Assembly: GCA_001792895.1 (NCBI GenBank)
Contig: MARA01000001.1
Location: 1,860,001 to 1,924,000 of the forward strand
Length of the DNA stretch: 64,000 bases
Direction: 5' to 3'
Origin: Lentinus brumalis
Taxonomy: Eukaryota; Basidiomycota; Agaricomycetes; Polyporales; Polyporaceae
Under the pieces are notes generated by a model. It had not been told where the DNA came from. It worked only from the letters and a program-made list of their open reading frames with translations, and searched no databases. The translations under genes and the position numbers were made by a program. Positions 49,916 to 60,667 of the stretch are shown here, one piece after another (the stretch's first letter is position 1; every line of letters begins with the position of its first letter).

Positions 49916-52530
49916 TCAGCCACGAGCATAGAACTCCTTCAGTTGCCCGAGAGCCGTCTGCATATACAGAAAGAATACATTCAGCGCATGCAATATGCTT
50001 CGGTTGCTTGAACGCACCTCATAAGCAGGCTTGTACGGTTCCGCGTCTTCTTCTGGTACTTTCAACCGTCTCACCTTCCCGAGATGGTCGGTCTCCTTCA
50101 TCATCGTCTTGAAGTACCGCGCCTGCAAGCAATTGGTGAGCCCGGGAGCTGATCTAACCGGAATGCCGCTGCGTATGGGGATTGCCTTGGTAACAAACGT
50201 GACTCACCTCCTGCTCTTCGACCAGAGTCCACGCATCACCGGCGCGGCCAGCTCTCGCCGTGCGCCCCACACGGTGCACGTATTTCCGGAAGTCCACAGG
50301 CACATCGTAGCTCACGACGTGCGAGACATGGTTGATGTCGATTCCACGGGAAATGAGGTCAGAACAAACCAGACTGCCAAACGAACTGCGATTAGCGCAC
50401 TTCGGGCCCTTTGACACAGGTGAGGTGGAGACGTACATATGGATCTCCTGATTCTTGAACTGCTCCAGAATGGTCTTGCGCTCACTGGGCGAGAGATCGC
50501 TGGAGTATGCACGCGCAACAATGACCTTGCCCTGGTCCCCGCCCTGAGATTTCTGCAGCGCATCCTCGAAGAACTCGAGCAACCGCACAAGTCGGGCAGT
50601 CGACTCCGCCGACTTGGTGAACACGAGCGCGTTCGTGATGTTCCGCGAGTGCAAGAGGTAGAAGAACATGAGCGGTTTGATCGCCGCATCGCACACGAGC
50701 ATGTGTTCCTATGTACCAACGTATGAGATCCAGCGCCGTCGGTGAAGGGTTCAAGAGGAAGAGCGCGTACCGTCAGCGTCGCGGGCATCGTGAACTTCTC
50801 CATCACGAAGTCCAAGACGCCCTCATCCTTGCTCGCGTCGTCCGTCGCCTTCCGACTCTGTACCACGATGTATTTGGGCTGCCGCAGACCGAGAGCGGAG
50901 ATCTTCGCCGGGTCGCGGGTAAGCGTCGCGGAGAAGAGAAGCTTTTGGCATGGCGACTCCTTGTGCTCGTCGATGTCGGTCTGGACGTGCGGGACGTCTC
51001 GGAGCAGGTGGAGGAAGGCCGGTGCTAGGGCGTCGGGATGCGGACGGGCAGTTCGGAGGGATGAGAGCGACTCGACCGAAGACGTGGCACTGGACTCTTC
51101 GGACGGTCGTGGAGGTCGTGTTGCAGCGAGCACTTGCGCTAGCCAGTCTTGGAAAGACTGAGCAAGTAGTCGATCGGCCTCGTCAATGACCTATAGCAGC
51201 CAGCTTTCAGCGATACGAGTCAGCGGTGAGCAACCAGAACGTACGAGGAATCGAAGATGTTGCAACGAAAAGTTGGGGGTACCATGCAGATGGTCCATCA
51301 ACCGCCCGGGAGTGCAAATGAGGATATCAACTTTGCTCGAGCCACCTTGCAGACTAGGGACGACAAGTGAGCAAGCACCCGAAGTCAATGGAGCTGAGAG
51401 ACTCACTCCGTGGTTCGCTCGGCGACTAACTGCGCTTGCTCGTGTGCGAACGAGTGCTGTCCCGTTGCAGTCCCGATGTTCAGACCGCGACCTCGAGCAA
51501 CAGCTTCAAACGTCTCTCGCACTTGGAGAACAAGATCTCGGGTTGGCAACACGACGAGAGCTCTGAGACGCGTCACTACTCGCGGCGAGAGCACCTGCGT
51601 CATATATTCAGCAGTGATCATGATGTCCAATCAAAACAGTATCGCACCTCAACGATGGGTAGGACGTAGGCCAATGTCTTTCCACTACCTGTAGGCGCCG
51701 ATACGCACAAGTCTTCTGGAGGGTCGAATGGTCGGTACAGAGACCTCGAGCCAGGAGAGGACAAAAGCAACGGTACGACCGCCGTCTGTACTATTGCAGA
51801 AAACTCGGCGTAAGCGATACATGCATGGGACACCAACGACATGGACGCGGACAGACCGGCGAAGAGCTCCGTGATACCCAGATCCTGCAACCGCCGCCTC
51901 ATCTTCCCGCTCAGACCAGTCCGTTCATCTTGGACGTCCTTTGCCGCATCGAGCGGCAGCGTCGTAGCTGGATTGACAATCTCAGCCTCGATCAAGGCCT
52001 TGTCCAATCCTTGCAGTGCGAGCACGGTTTTTGATGGAGCCTCAGGCCTTCGAGGTTGAGGGAATGCCGGGAGGGCCACGGGGGGAGTGGGAGACCTGGG
52101 ACGTGGCTGGACTGCACGTTCTTCGCTCTCGTCCACCTCGATATTGTCTTCTGGCGTACTTGAGGGACGGGGAGGTGGTGTGTCAATTTTGCGCCGCTTC
52201 TTTGGTCGCTCACCGCCATCCTCTTTCGCCTTAGCAAGTACTGGTACTGCTGCAATCTCCTGATCTCCATCTTCCAGCCCTTCCTCCGCCTCACTTCCAC
52301 TTGAGCCGGACTCCTCGGTCGCAGACTCGTCCTCTTGTCTTTTCGTCAGAGCTTTGGGCTCTCCTGGGAGCGCTTTGCGCTTCTTTCTCCGCTCCTTCTT
52401 CGCTTTCAGATATCTTTTCTTTGCTTTCGTCTTAGACTGTGGGGCGTAAGTACTCTCAGTGGAGGTGATTAGGTGACTGATCTACCTTCGGCCCTGCGGA
52501 TGCGGTAGGGGCCTGGACTGCTTGTGCCAT
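49916..52530 (-). CDS. DBP6: DEAD-box RNA helicase, Dbp6/DDX51-like
   Basis: Ten exons: 52486-52530, 51857-52436, 51648-51790, 51407-51594, 51245-51353, 50771-51190, 50437-50708, 50208-50373, 50018-50122 and 49916-49957; 689 aa. The N-terminal 190 residues are charged, basic then acidic. Helicase motifs appear in order: APTGSGKT (I), PTRDLV (Ia), TPGRL (Ib), VIDEADRLL (II), SATL (III), LVFTKS (IV), [13 protein letters not shown] (V) and [10 protein letters not shown] (VI). A Ser/His-rich insert lies between II and III, as in DDX51/Dbp6. The protein should act in the nucleolus on early 60S ribosome assembly. It begins 318 bp from the divergent FOX2 gene. Confidence 0.93.
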
Positions 52531-52848
52531 AGTGTAGACCGCTTGAGGTGAGCCTTCAAGTAGAAGCAGCGCAGAGGAACAGGACACCAGGCGTAATAAG
52601 GCAGTCGAAGTAAGTAGTAGCAGTACTTGAGGTTGATACATTGATGTCCCACCGCGTTTGCTCGGCCTTTCAAAGTCCGCTGTGGCTGCTTCGCAAGGCT
52701 TCGCATTTGCCGCGGAAGCAGCGCGATCACCTCGGGACGCGAATATCACATGGAGGTTGCATGACTATAACTCACAGTAACTATAACCCCGCGTTCCCCA
52801 GCTTGCCTCTGTAACTGTTGCCCCGCACATCTTGTCGATATCCCCGTC
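52531..52848. promoter_or_regulatory. Divergent DBP6/FOX2 promoter
   Basis: 318 bp between the start codons of the DBP6 helicase (minus) and FOX2 (plus). No gene is seen. Sharing of regulatory elements is possible, but no TATA box was identified. Confidence 0.45.
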
Positions 52849-55800
52849 ATGTCCCAGCTCTCATTCAAGGGCCACACTGTCATTGTCACCGGCGCAGGAG
52901 GCGGTCTCGGCAAGGCGTACGTCGAGCGCACCTCGGAGCTCGTACTGCCGCTAACACGGTCTCGGTGATGTCATTCACAGTTACTCGCTGCTTTTCGCGT
53001 CGAGGGGAGCAAATGTGGTCGTGAACGATGTCAGTCAGGCTGCCGCTCAGAAGGTGGTGGACGAGATCACGAAAGGTACGCGGCACACCAGCTACGCGCT
53101 ACAGCCATCTGAGACATGGCGTGGACAGCGGGAGGGAAGGCCGTCACGAACTCGGCTTCAGTGACCGACGGCGAGGCCGTCATCAAGACTGCATTGGAGG
53201 CCTTTGGTGCGGTCACGATTCTCATCAATAATGCAGGTATCCTGCGGGACAAGGGGTACGTTCAGGTTGTGTGCTGTGTTCCATGGCTTCCCGGCTATAT
53301 CTGCGCCTTGCAGTTTCAAGAACATGTCCGACCAAGAGTGGGATCAAATCATGGCGGTTCACTTGAAGGGCTCGTATTCGTGCGCCAGGGCAGCATGGCC
53401 CATATTCCAGAAGCAAGGCTTCGGCCGCATCGTCAACACCGCCAGTGCAGCGGGACTGTATGGTTTGTGTCATCACCCGACTTGCGATGTGCACACGACG
53501 CTCACATAGTGACGTAGGTAACTTCGGACAGGCAAATTACAGTGCTGCGAAGATGGGTTTGGTCGGTTTCACCAAGGCACTCGCTGCTGAGGGTGCTCGA
53601 TTCAACATCAAGGCTATGGTTGTTGCGCCTGTAAGTCCTTCACCTTCAGGGTGATCTGCCCCATAACCGGGCTCTACTATAGATGGCTGCCTCGGCCATG
53701 ACGGAGACGATCATGCCTCCAGAGATGCTCGCGAACCTGAAGGTCTGTTTCTTTGTTATATGAGCTGTTTCCGACGTCTCATGCGGTCCGCCACCAGCCC
53801 GAGTTCGTCGCTCCTTTCGTTCTTGCAATCACCCACCCAGAAGGCGCCGATGCAAACGGAAGAATCTTCGAAGTTGGCGCTGGTTTCATTGCTGAGATTA
53901 GGTGGGAACGTAGCAAGGGCCAGTACTTCAGGACCGACAAGACGTTCACTCCTTCCGCCGTACAAGAGAAGTGGGAAAAGATCATTGACTTCGACACCGA
54001 CCCCGAACAGTAAGTACAGTGACGAGAATGCTGGCAGACGTTGCTTACCCTGCCCATGACATAGCCCCCAGGCCCTCCCGGACTTCGATATCAAGGTTGG
54101 TCTGCAATTGATCAATATATGGCGCGAACTAAGTAGCAATCGTCGTAGGCGAAGATTGCGGAGTCATCGAAGGTCTCAGAGAACCCGCAAGGCTCTCCGG
54201 AGGTCCGCTTTGATGGTAAGACCGCGATCGTTACTGGCGCTGGTTCGGCACTTGGTCGTGCATACGCTCTCCAGTACGCTCGTCTTGGTGGCAACGTGGT
54301 GGTGAACGACGTAAACGAGAAAGCGGCTCAGGCAATCGTCGATGAGATTACGAAGGGTACGCTCTTCTCAAACCCGATAAGAATCATGGGCTCACGGACT
54401 TCGTATCTTCAGCTGGCGGCAAGGCTGTTGCAGCAGTCACTTCCGCTGAGGATGGCGAGGGCATCGTGAAGGTCGCTCTTGACAAATACGGCGGCGCACA
54501 CGTCCTGGTGGCCAACGCTGGCGGCGCACGCCCGAGCGCCTTTGAGAAATTGTCGGAGAAGGACTGGGACGAGGTTCTTGCGGTCCATTTGAGGGCAACG
54601 TACAAGGTCAGTGGCTCGATCTTTTCCGTCGTCCAGGTGCTGACTGGTGAGTGCATATAGTGCGCGAAGGCCCTTTGGCCCATCTTCCTCAAGCAGAAGT
54701 ATGGTCGCATCGTGACCATGGGGTCCCAAGCTGGTCTTTGTAAGTCCTCGATGGGCGTGTGCATTAGGGTACTCCGTGTTGACTCTTCCACGTAGACGGC
54801 TTGCCGGGCCTTGCCAACGTAGGTACCTCATATTCAGTGTCTGGGGTCCTTCTAAATCTTCAATGGAATAGTACTCCACTGCCAAGGCGGGTATCTTGGG
54901 CTTCACCAAGACCCTCGCAATCGAGGGAAAGAAGTACAACATCTTTGCCAATGTTGTCATTCCTTCTGCCGGCACATCAGCTGGGCTCGGCCGGTGAGTA
55001 TAGCAGGTGCTCCCTTGTGCTGTACATCACTTATGCTCGAGTAGTGGTGGGATTAGCGTCGAGGCTGTCAAGGTTCGCAACAAGCACTGTTCCTTCGCCT
55101 TTGGCGACCCTGATCTCGTGATACACAGGAGGAGTACGTTGCGCCGCTTGTTGGCTACCTCAGCAGTGATTCGAACGACGAGACGACCGGTGGCATCTTC
55201 CAAGTTGCTGGGGGTGGATAGCACAGATCAGGTGGCAGCGCACTGGCGGCCACGGCTTCCCTGTCAACCGTCCCCTGCAGCCCGAGCACATCATCTCGAA
55301 GTGGAAGACGATCACTGACTTCGGTAAGTCTGAGCGCATAGGCTCGTCATATGCGGTTCGCTCATGGAGATTGCAGATGACGGCCGAGCCACGAACCCCG
55401 GGAGCACTCAAGAAGCGTTCATGCAGGTGGGAAGGACCGCGAGCCGAGACACTCGTGTGCATTGCTGACTGCGTTCGCTTCCAGATCGCCGAGAATTTTG
55501 GCAATGTAGACGAGAACGCAGCCAGCGGATCGGACTCTGACAACCCGTACGCGGACCCCGAGGATTCAGAGGTCGTTGCGAACGCGAAGAAGGAAGTTCA
55601 GGAGCCCGTCGAGTTCAGCTACACCGAGCGCGACGTCATCCTGTACAATCTGGGCATCGGCGCCACAGAACAAGAGCTGCAGTGGACTTACGAGAACCAT
55701 GAGGAGTTTGCTGCCCTGCCGACGTTCGGTGTCATCCCTCAGTTCCAGGCCAGTACAGGCCTGTCTTTCGACTTCCTGCCGAACTTCAACCCTGTAAGTC

Positions 55801-57024
55801 GTGTCCAAACTGTGGAGACCGAACGAGATTGACCTCCGGTCGTGTGTGCAGGCAAAGCTGCTCCATGGGGAGCAGTACTTGTCCATCAAGGCCCCTATAC
55901 CGACCAGCGGCGAGCTCGTCAACGAAGCAAGGTAAGCGGCCCGTGTTATGTGGTGGAGACTAGAGCGTGCTGAGTAGGCCTGGGGCAGGTTGATGGAGGT
56001 TCTGGACAAGGGCAAGGCTGCTGCTGTCACCGCCATTGTGGAGACCAAGGACAAGCACTCGGGCAAGGTCATTTTCGAGAATCAATCCACCCTGTTTATT
56101 CGTGGGTCTGGCGGCTTTGGGGGCAAGCGGACAGGCAAAGGTGCGTTTTCCGCCTTGCAAGGCCGAGGTCCTGGTGTCGAACATATTGACCTATGTTTAA
56201 TCGCAGACCGCGGCCCGGCCTCGGCCGAGAACTCGCCTCCCAAACGAAAGCCTGACGCTGTCGTGGAGGAGAAGACGCTGACCATTCAAGCCGCGTTGTA
56301 TCGGTGAGCGAACTTTAACCTTAAGTTACGCACATGAACCTCACACCATGGCGACCACAGTCTGAGCGGTGACACTAACCCGCTGCATGTACGTGCCTGT
56401 GCCCCCATTTCCGCTGTCCGTAGCTCAACTGACGTTATTCTGCCGTCAGATCCTGCCGGAGTTCGCTGCGGTGGGCGGGTTTGACAAGCCCATTCTCCAC
56501 GGTAAGACTCGGATAACCCGTCATACCGTGTAGTCCGAGACAGAGTAACTCAGATAAGATGGTGCTGACCACATTTCCGTCCGTCAGGTCTGTGCTCCAT
56601 GGGCATATCCGGGAAGCACGTCCTTAAGACGTTCGGCGAATACAAGGACATTAAAGTGCGGTGCGTACATGCTGCTCAGCGACCAACGGATGGTGTGCGC
56701 GCTCCTCCCGGACGCGCGCACGTTCGTCAACTTTGTGTTCGGGCGGGGCGCTGACTGGTGACTTCTGGCGTATTAGGTTTGCGGGCGTCGTCTATCCGGG
56801 CGAGACTCTTGTCACCGAGATGTGGAAGGAGGGCGATAAAGTCATGTTCAGTGCGTGTTCCCAATCCTTCCTTCTCCAGCCTGGTGGGGCTATACGCCGT
56901 GAGAGACGAGCTGACATGTGCTCGCCCCGCAGCCACGAAGGTCAAGGAACGCAACGCGACCGTTCTCGCAGCAGCAGCGGCAACACTGGTCAATCCGGGA
57001 TCCTCGGCCAAGGCGAAGCTCTGA
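52849..57024 (+). CDS. FOX2: Peroxisomal multifunctional beta-oxidation enzyme, PTS1 AKL, with 1-base lesion
   Basis: 25 exons: 52849-52916, 52981-53075, 53129-53255, 53314-53462, 53518-53630, 53683-53742, 53798-54009, 54065-54095, 54149-54356, 54413-54606, 54661-54739, 54796-54818, 54872-54993, 55045-55072, 55129-55323, 55377-55426, 55485-55793, 55852-55931, 55989-56140, 56207-56303, 56361-56388, 56450-56501, 56588-56660, 56777-56850, 56933-57024; about 903 aa. Two SDR 3-hydroxyacyl-CoA dehydrogenase domains ([35 protein letters not shown]) precede a hydratase-2/MaoC half (hot-dog motif SGDTNPLH). The C-terminus AKL is a PTS1. In the second SDR the expected GTAMTA...MVEAFK region is divergent. 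In exon 15 (195 nt instead of 196) a G5 run (55210-55214) should be G6; as given, the frame hits TAG at 55219. Everything after it is intact. Confidence 0.92.
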
Positions 57025-57843
57025 TTGAGGACGGTAAGTCATGGAGCGGTAAGGCTACGGCACTTCGTAGCACAGAGGCAGCCGCGTATATACCCTCAAT
57101 CCTTCTTCTGCTGTATCATTATCTTGCAATTGTTCTGTTGTACTGTCACAATCATCTTCCCCACCGCCTGTCGTGATAACGTTAAGCTTAAGCTTCCCGC
57201 CGGCCCCCGGGCTCCTTTCCACTTTCCGCTCGCAGGTAACCCAGCCGCCAGCCCGCCTGTCACACGCAAGGACGACAAACTCGGGTATGTATACGGCCGT
57301 ACTCGGCACCTACCGCTGACATCGTTAGCTACAACAACACAGCGACTCTACATGCGACGCGCATAACACGAAGACTCAAGAGCAGGTCAAGAAGACATCA
57401 CGATACCAGGTATCATTCGGAAGCAAGACGGTGTGGAGCAAGACAATGAGCAAAAAGTGCGGGGATGCAACTGCTGAAGCGAGTCAGACGTCGTGCAGAA
57501 ACTACGTGTATCGCGGGAGGCTGTGTACTGTATGTCATGATGAGAGGCAACTAGTAAGGTCGTGGCATAGTAGATGAAATTATCAATGTGGGGTAAAAGT
57601 GGAAGGGTAAATGCAAAAGGAGCGGAGCGAAGCGTTTGAGGCAGTCGTCCGTTGAAGATCGGGGCCTACTACTTCTAGGAAAAGAAGATTATCGTATAGA
57701 AATACAGTCGACTAACGATGGCTGCGTGAGGTCCAGTTCAATATAGCACAGCGCCCCGGATGCCCTGGGAATGATGATCACGGTGTACGAGACTCGGAGA
57801 AGGATGAAGACATGGATCGTATCGTATGCGTTTCGAGAATATA
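57025..57843. other. Convergent intergenic DNA, FOX2 and VCX1
   Basis: 820 bp between two stop codons. No gene seen; it must hold both 3' UTRs and terminators. Confidence 0.45.
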
Positions 57844-60667
57844 TTAGCATGTGAGGCCAGTGCTGAGTTCTTGGACACCTGGAGAGCGACGGATATGAGT
57901 TGGGTCCAGATACGGCGCGGAAACGACGGAGCGCTCACCTGGATAGTACCAGAACACGACGGCGACGATGACATACAAACACATCAGGACCATGCCTTCT
58001 AGCCAGTTACTACGGACATGCGTTAGCAATGCGCTCGACACGACGGAGATGACGCGAAGCGGAGACGGGCGCGTGGCCCGCACCCCAACACGTGGGTAAC
58101 ACTCACCTCTTGCCGTCTTGTACGGTGTAGTTGACAACAATGACTGGGGGAAGCGGCGGTCAGCACGGAACGTGTGCGGCGCAGAGCAATGCGGAGACGT
58201 ACCGGACAGGAAGAGCACGACGGACTCGAAAGGATCAAAGAGCAGGCTCATCGGCTTGCCAATAATCCAGCCGAGCGTCACGATGAACGGAATCACGAAC
58301 AACGCAATTTGCTGTGTACCGCGCCGGATAAGCGTATGTCAGCCTGTCATCTCCGGCGAAATAACGAGACGGTGCTCGGGGACGACACGTACGATACTCG
58401 AGCCGACGGCAACTCCGAGCGAGAGCGTGAGCTTGTCCTTGACTGATACCGTGACAGCGGTGACATGTTCTATGGGCGGAGACAGGGAGCGGCGTGAGTC
58501 CGGATATGTTACATGGATAAGTGACAAGCAAAGCGGGGAAAACGGAACTCCGCTCGGCGACAGTGGACTCAAGCGACGTACCTGCGGCATTGCCGACGAT
58601 GGGCAGGAGGATCAAGCCGACGAACTCCTTGCTGATGGCTCCGGATTTTGTCACACCATCAATGGAGTCAACCAGGAACTCAGCAGTCACCGCAACTAGC
58701 TGTGGGAGAAAGTTAGTCAAGTATAACTTGCGAGTATCTGGAAGAACCCCTGGTATGTCCCACTCACCACTGTGACGACGACCAACAGGCCGACCGTGAG
58801 CGGAACGCTCATCTGGGGCTGCTCGACCTCCTCTTCGGCGTGTGGACCTTCAGTATCATTAGCCTCAACATCGCCTTGCGCGGTCTCCGAGTGGCTGGAG
58901 TCACTACTCGTAGTAGCGGTCGCAGTCGCGGGATCACCGTTAGCGGCGACAGCAGTGCTGCTCGCCTTCGGCCATCCAAATATGCTCTTCTTCTCCGACC
59001 CCTCCTTCTTCTCCTTCTTCGGTCTTGGCTTGTATTTGGTTGACGGCACAATATCGCCGTGTTCATCATTATACATGTCCTTGTGCGAGAAGAGCTGGAA
59101 AACAAGGAAACAACCATAGACTGGTGCGTGCGCACGCAAGATCAGCATGTATCCGAACAAATCATGTCTAGCAGGAAACCTACTGAAAAGAAGTATAATG
59201 GCAACCTGGCACAAAAGGACATCGTCAACGCTGCTACAGCGATATTATGACGAATCGACTCACCCCATGGCTGAGCGAAAGGATGTCGCTGGTCTCCTTT
59301 GGGTCGGCGATTGTGGAGTCCCCGACGAAGTGGAATGCAGCCGGCAGCAACACCGCAATGACAGAAATGGTGAGCAACGACGAGTTGAGCTGTGTTACAC
59401 CTATTGACAGTCAAGCCGTGCCGCGTGCATAGCCAGTTATCGGGAGCAGAAGGAGGAAGAGATCGTGTGAGCGAACTGTACAGCCTTGCGCCTCGTCGCC
59501 GCCACCGCAGCGAACTAGGATGATATCAGAGAGATGATACGCACTGACTCCGAAACCCTGCTCCGAGAACCTTGTACCTCCAGCGAAGAAGCACATTCCG
59601 AGCACAAGCACTGCAAATGAACACCAATTCAGTATGTGAGCGCCTATTGTGGTCAAGGCGCTTGCGTACGGAGGTTACTGAGGATCGAGCCGACCACTGA
59701 GTTACAGCATGGGCGTGAGAGAAGTAAGTAATCGGAACTGCCCGCCAGATAAGATGAAAGGCGTACGCGATGATTGCACAACTGCAATTTCGCAGTGTAC
59801 AAGCGCGATGATCTGACATCCAACCTCATCAATATATGTCCAAGCAGTTCTACGCCAACGTGACTTACAGCCACAATCAACTCAACGCTGAGGTGATAGC
59901 TGTCAGCGTGGGAAGGACACCACGGTGATGTGGAATACATACGCATTGCCCTGGAGCAGTCCGTCAATGTATGTTCAAAGTGGTGAGTGTGGCGAAATCC
60001 TTACCAGAGTAGCGTTCATTAGACCTGCGAGCGTTTGTCCGACACGCATTGAGAGCTCATCGGTGGCGAAAGCGAGAAGCTACCATTGCCATATAAGCCG
60101 CGGGGAAGACGAGGTGGCCCAGCTAATGCTCACCTTCGCCAGGGGTATAATGGCCAGGAAGGCAACTGTGGCGTTGCATGATCAGCAACAGGTGCATAAG
60201 TGGCCGAACACACAACTCACAGACGAAGGTAAGGGTCTGGTTCTGCTGTGTGCGCGGGAGGGCAAGGTACATGGCCCACTACAGAGCCCAGTGAGATCAT
60301 ACGTCATAGGCCGGAGTGATGGAACGCACCGAGACGGGTATGAACACGAGCAGAACGTTAAGCCCTGCCAAGAATGAGCGAGCAAGCCAAGTGCAGCGGC
60401 GTGCGTGAACTTACACGAGCCCATGATGATAGCTTTTATCCCGTGCATGAGTGACGGTGGGTCTGCCACTTTATGATTTGGGATGGTGAGCGCGCGGAGG
60501 AGTTGCAAGGGGTTGGAACGCTGTGAGGACCGGGATGTAGCTCTCGTGACTGGGGTGGTCCCATTTGTAGTCGACCTGCGGGAGGGCTGTTGGATGGCAG
60601 CTTCGTCGAATGTCGTCCTCCTTCCGATGGCCGCGGTCTGTGTTCTGGCGAAGTGTTCTTCATCCAT
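57844..60667 (-). CDS. VCX1: Vacuolar Ca2+/H+ exchanger (CAX/Vcx1)
   Basis: Nineteen exons: 60415-60667, 60330-60364, 60221-60278, 60134-60165, 60005-60079, 59943-59950, 59869-59887, 59767-59812, 59670-59696, 59545-59610, 59264-59400, 59184-59205, 58768-59120, 58582-58699, 58393-58469, 58203-58311, 58107-58143, 57939-58009 and 57844-57878; 525 aa. The CAX core is complete: LLAFATDELSMRVGQTLAGL, ATLGNAVELIVA, VGSILSNLLLVLGMCFF, then the second half KEFVGLILLPIVGNAAEHVT and LFDPFESVVLFLS. The GNAVE and GNAAEHV motifs carry the cation-binding Glu residues. Its function is H+-driven Ca2+ (or Mn2+) uptake into the vacuole. An acidic, Ala/Thr-rich loop (residues about 275-345) separates the halves. 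Exons 6 (8 nt) and 7 (19 nt) encode the first signature. Confidence 0.93.
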
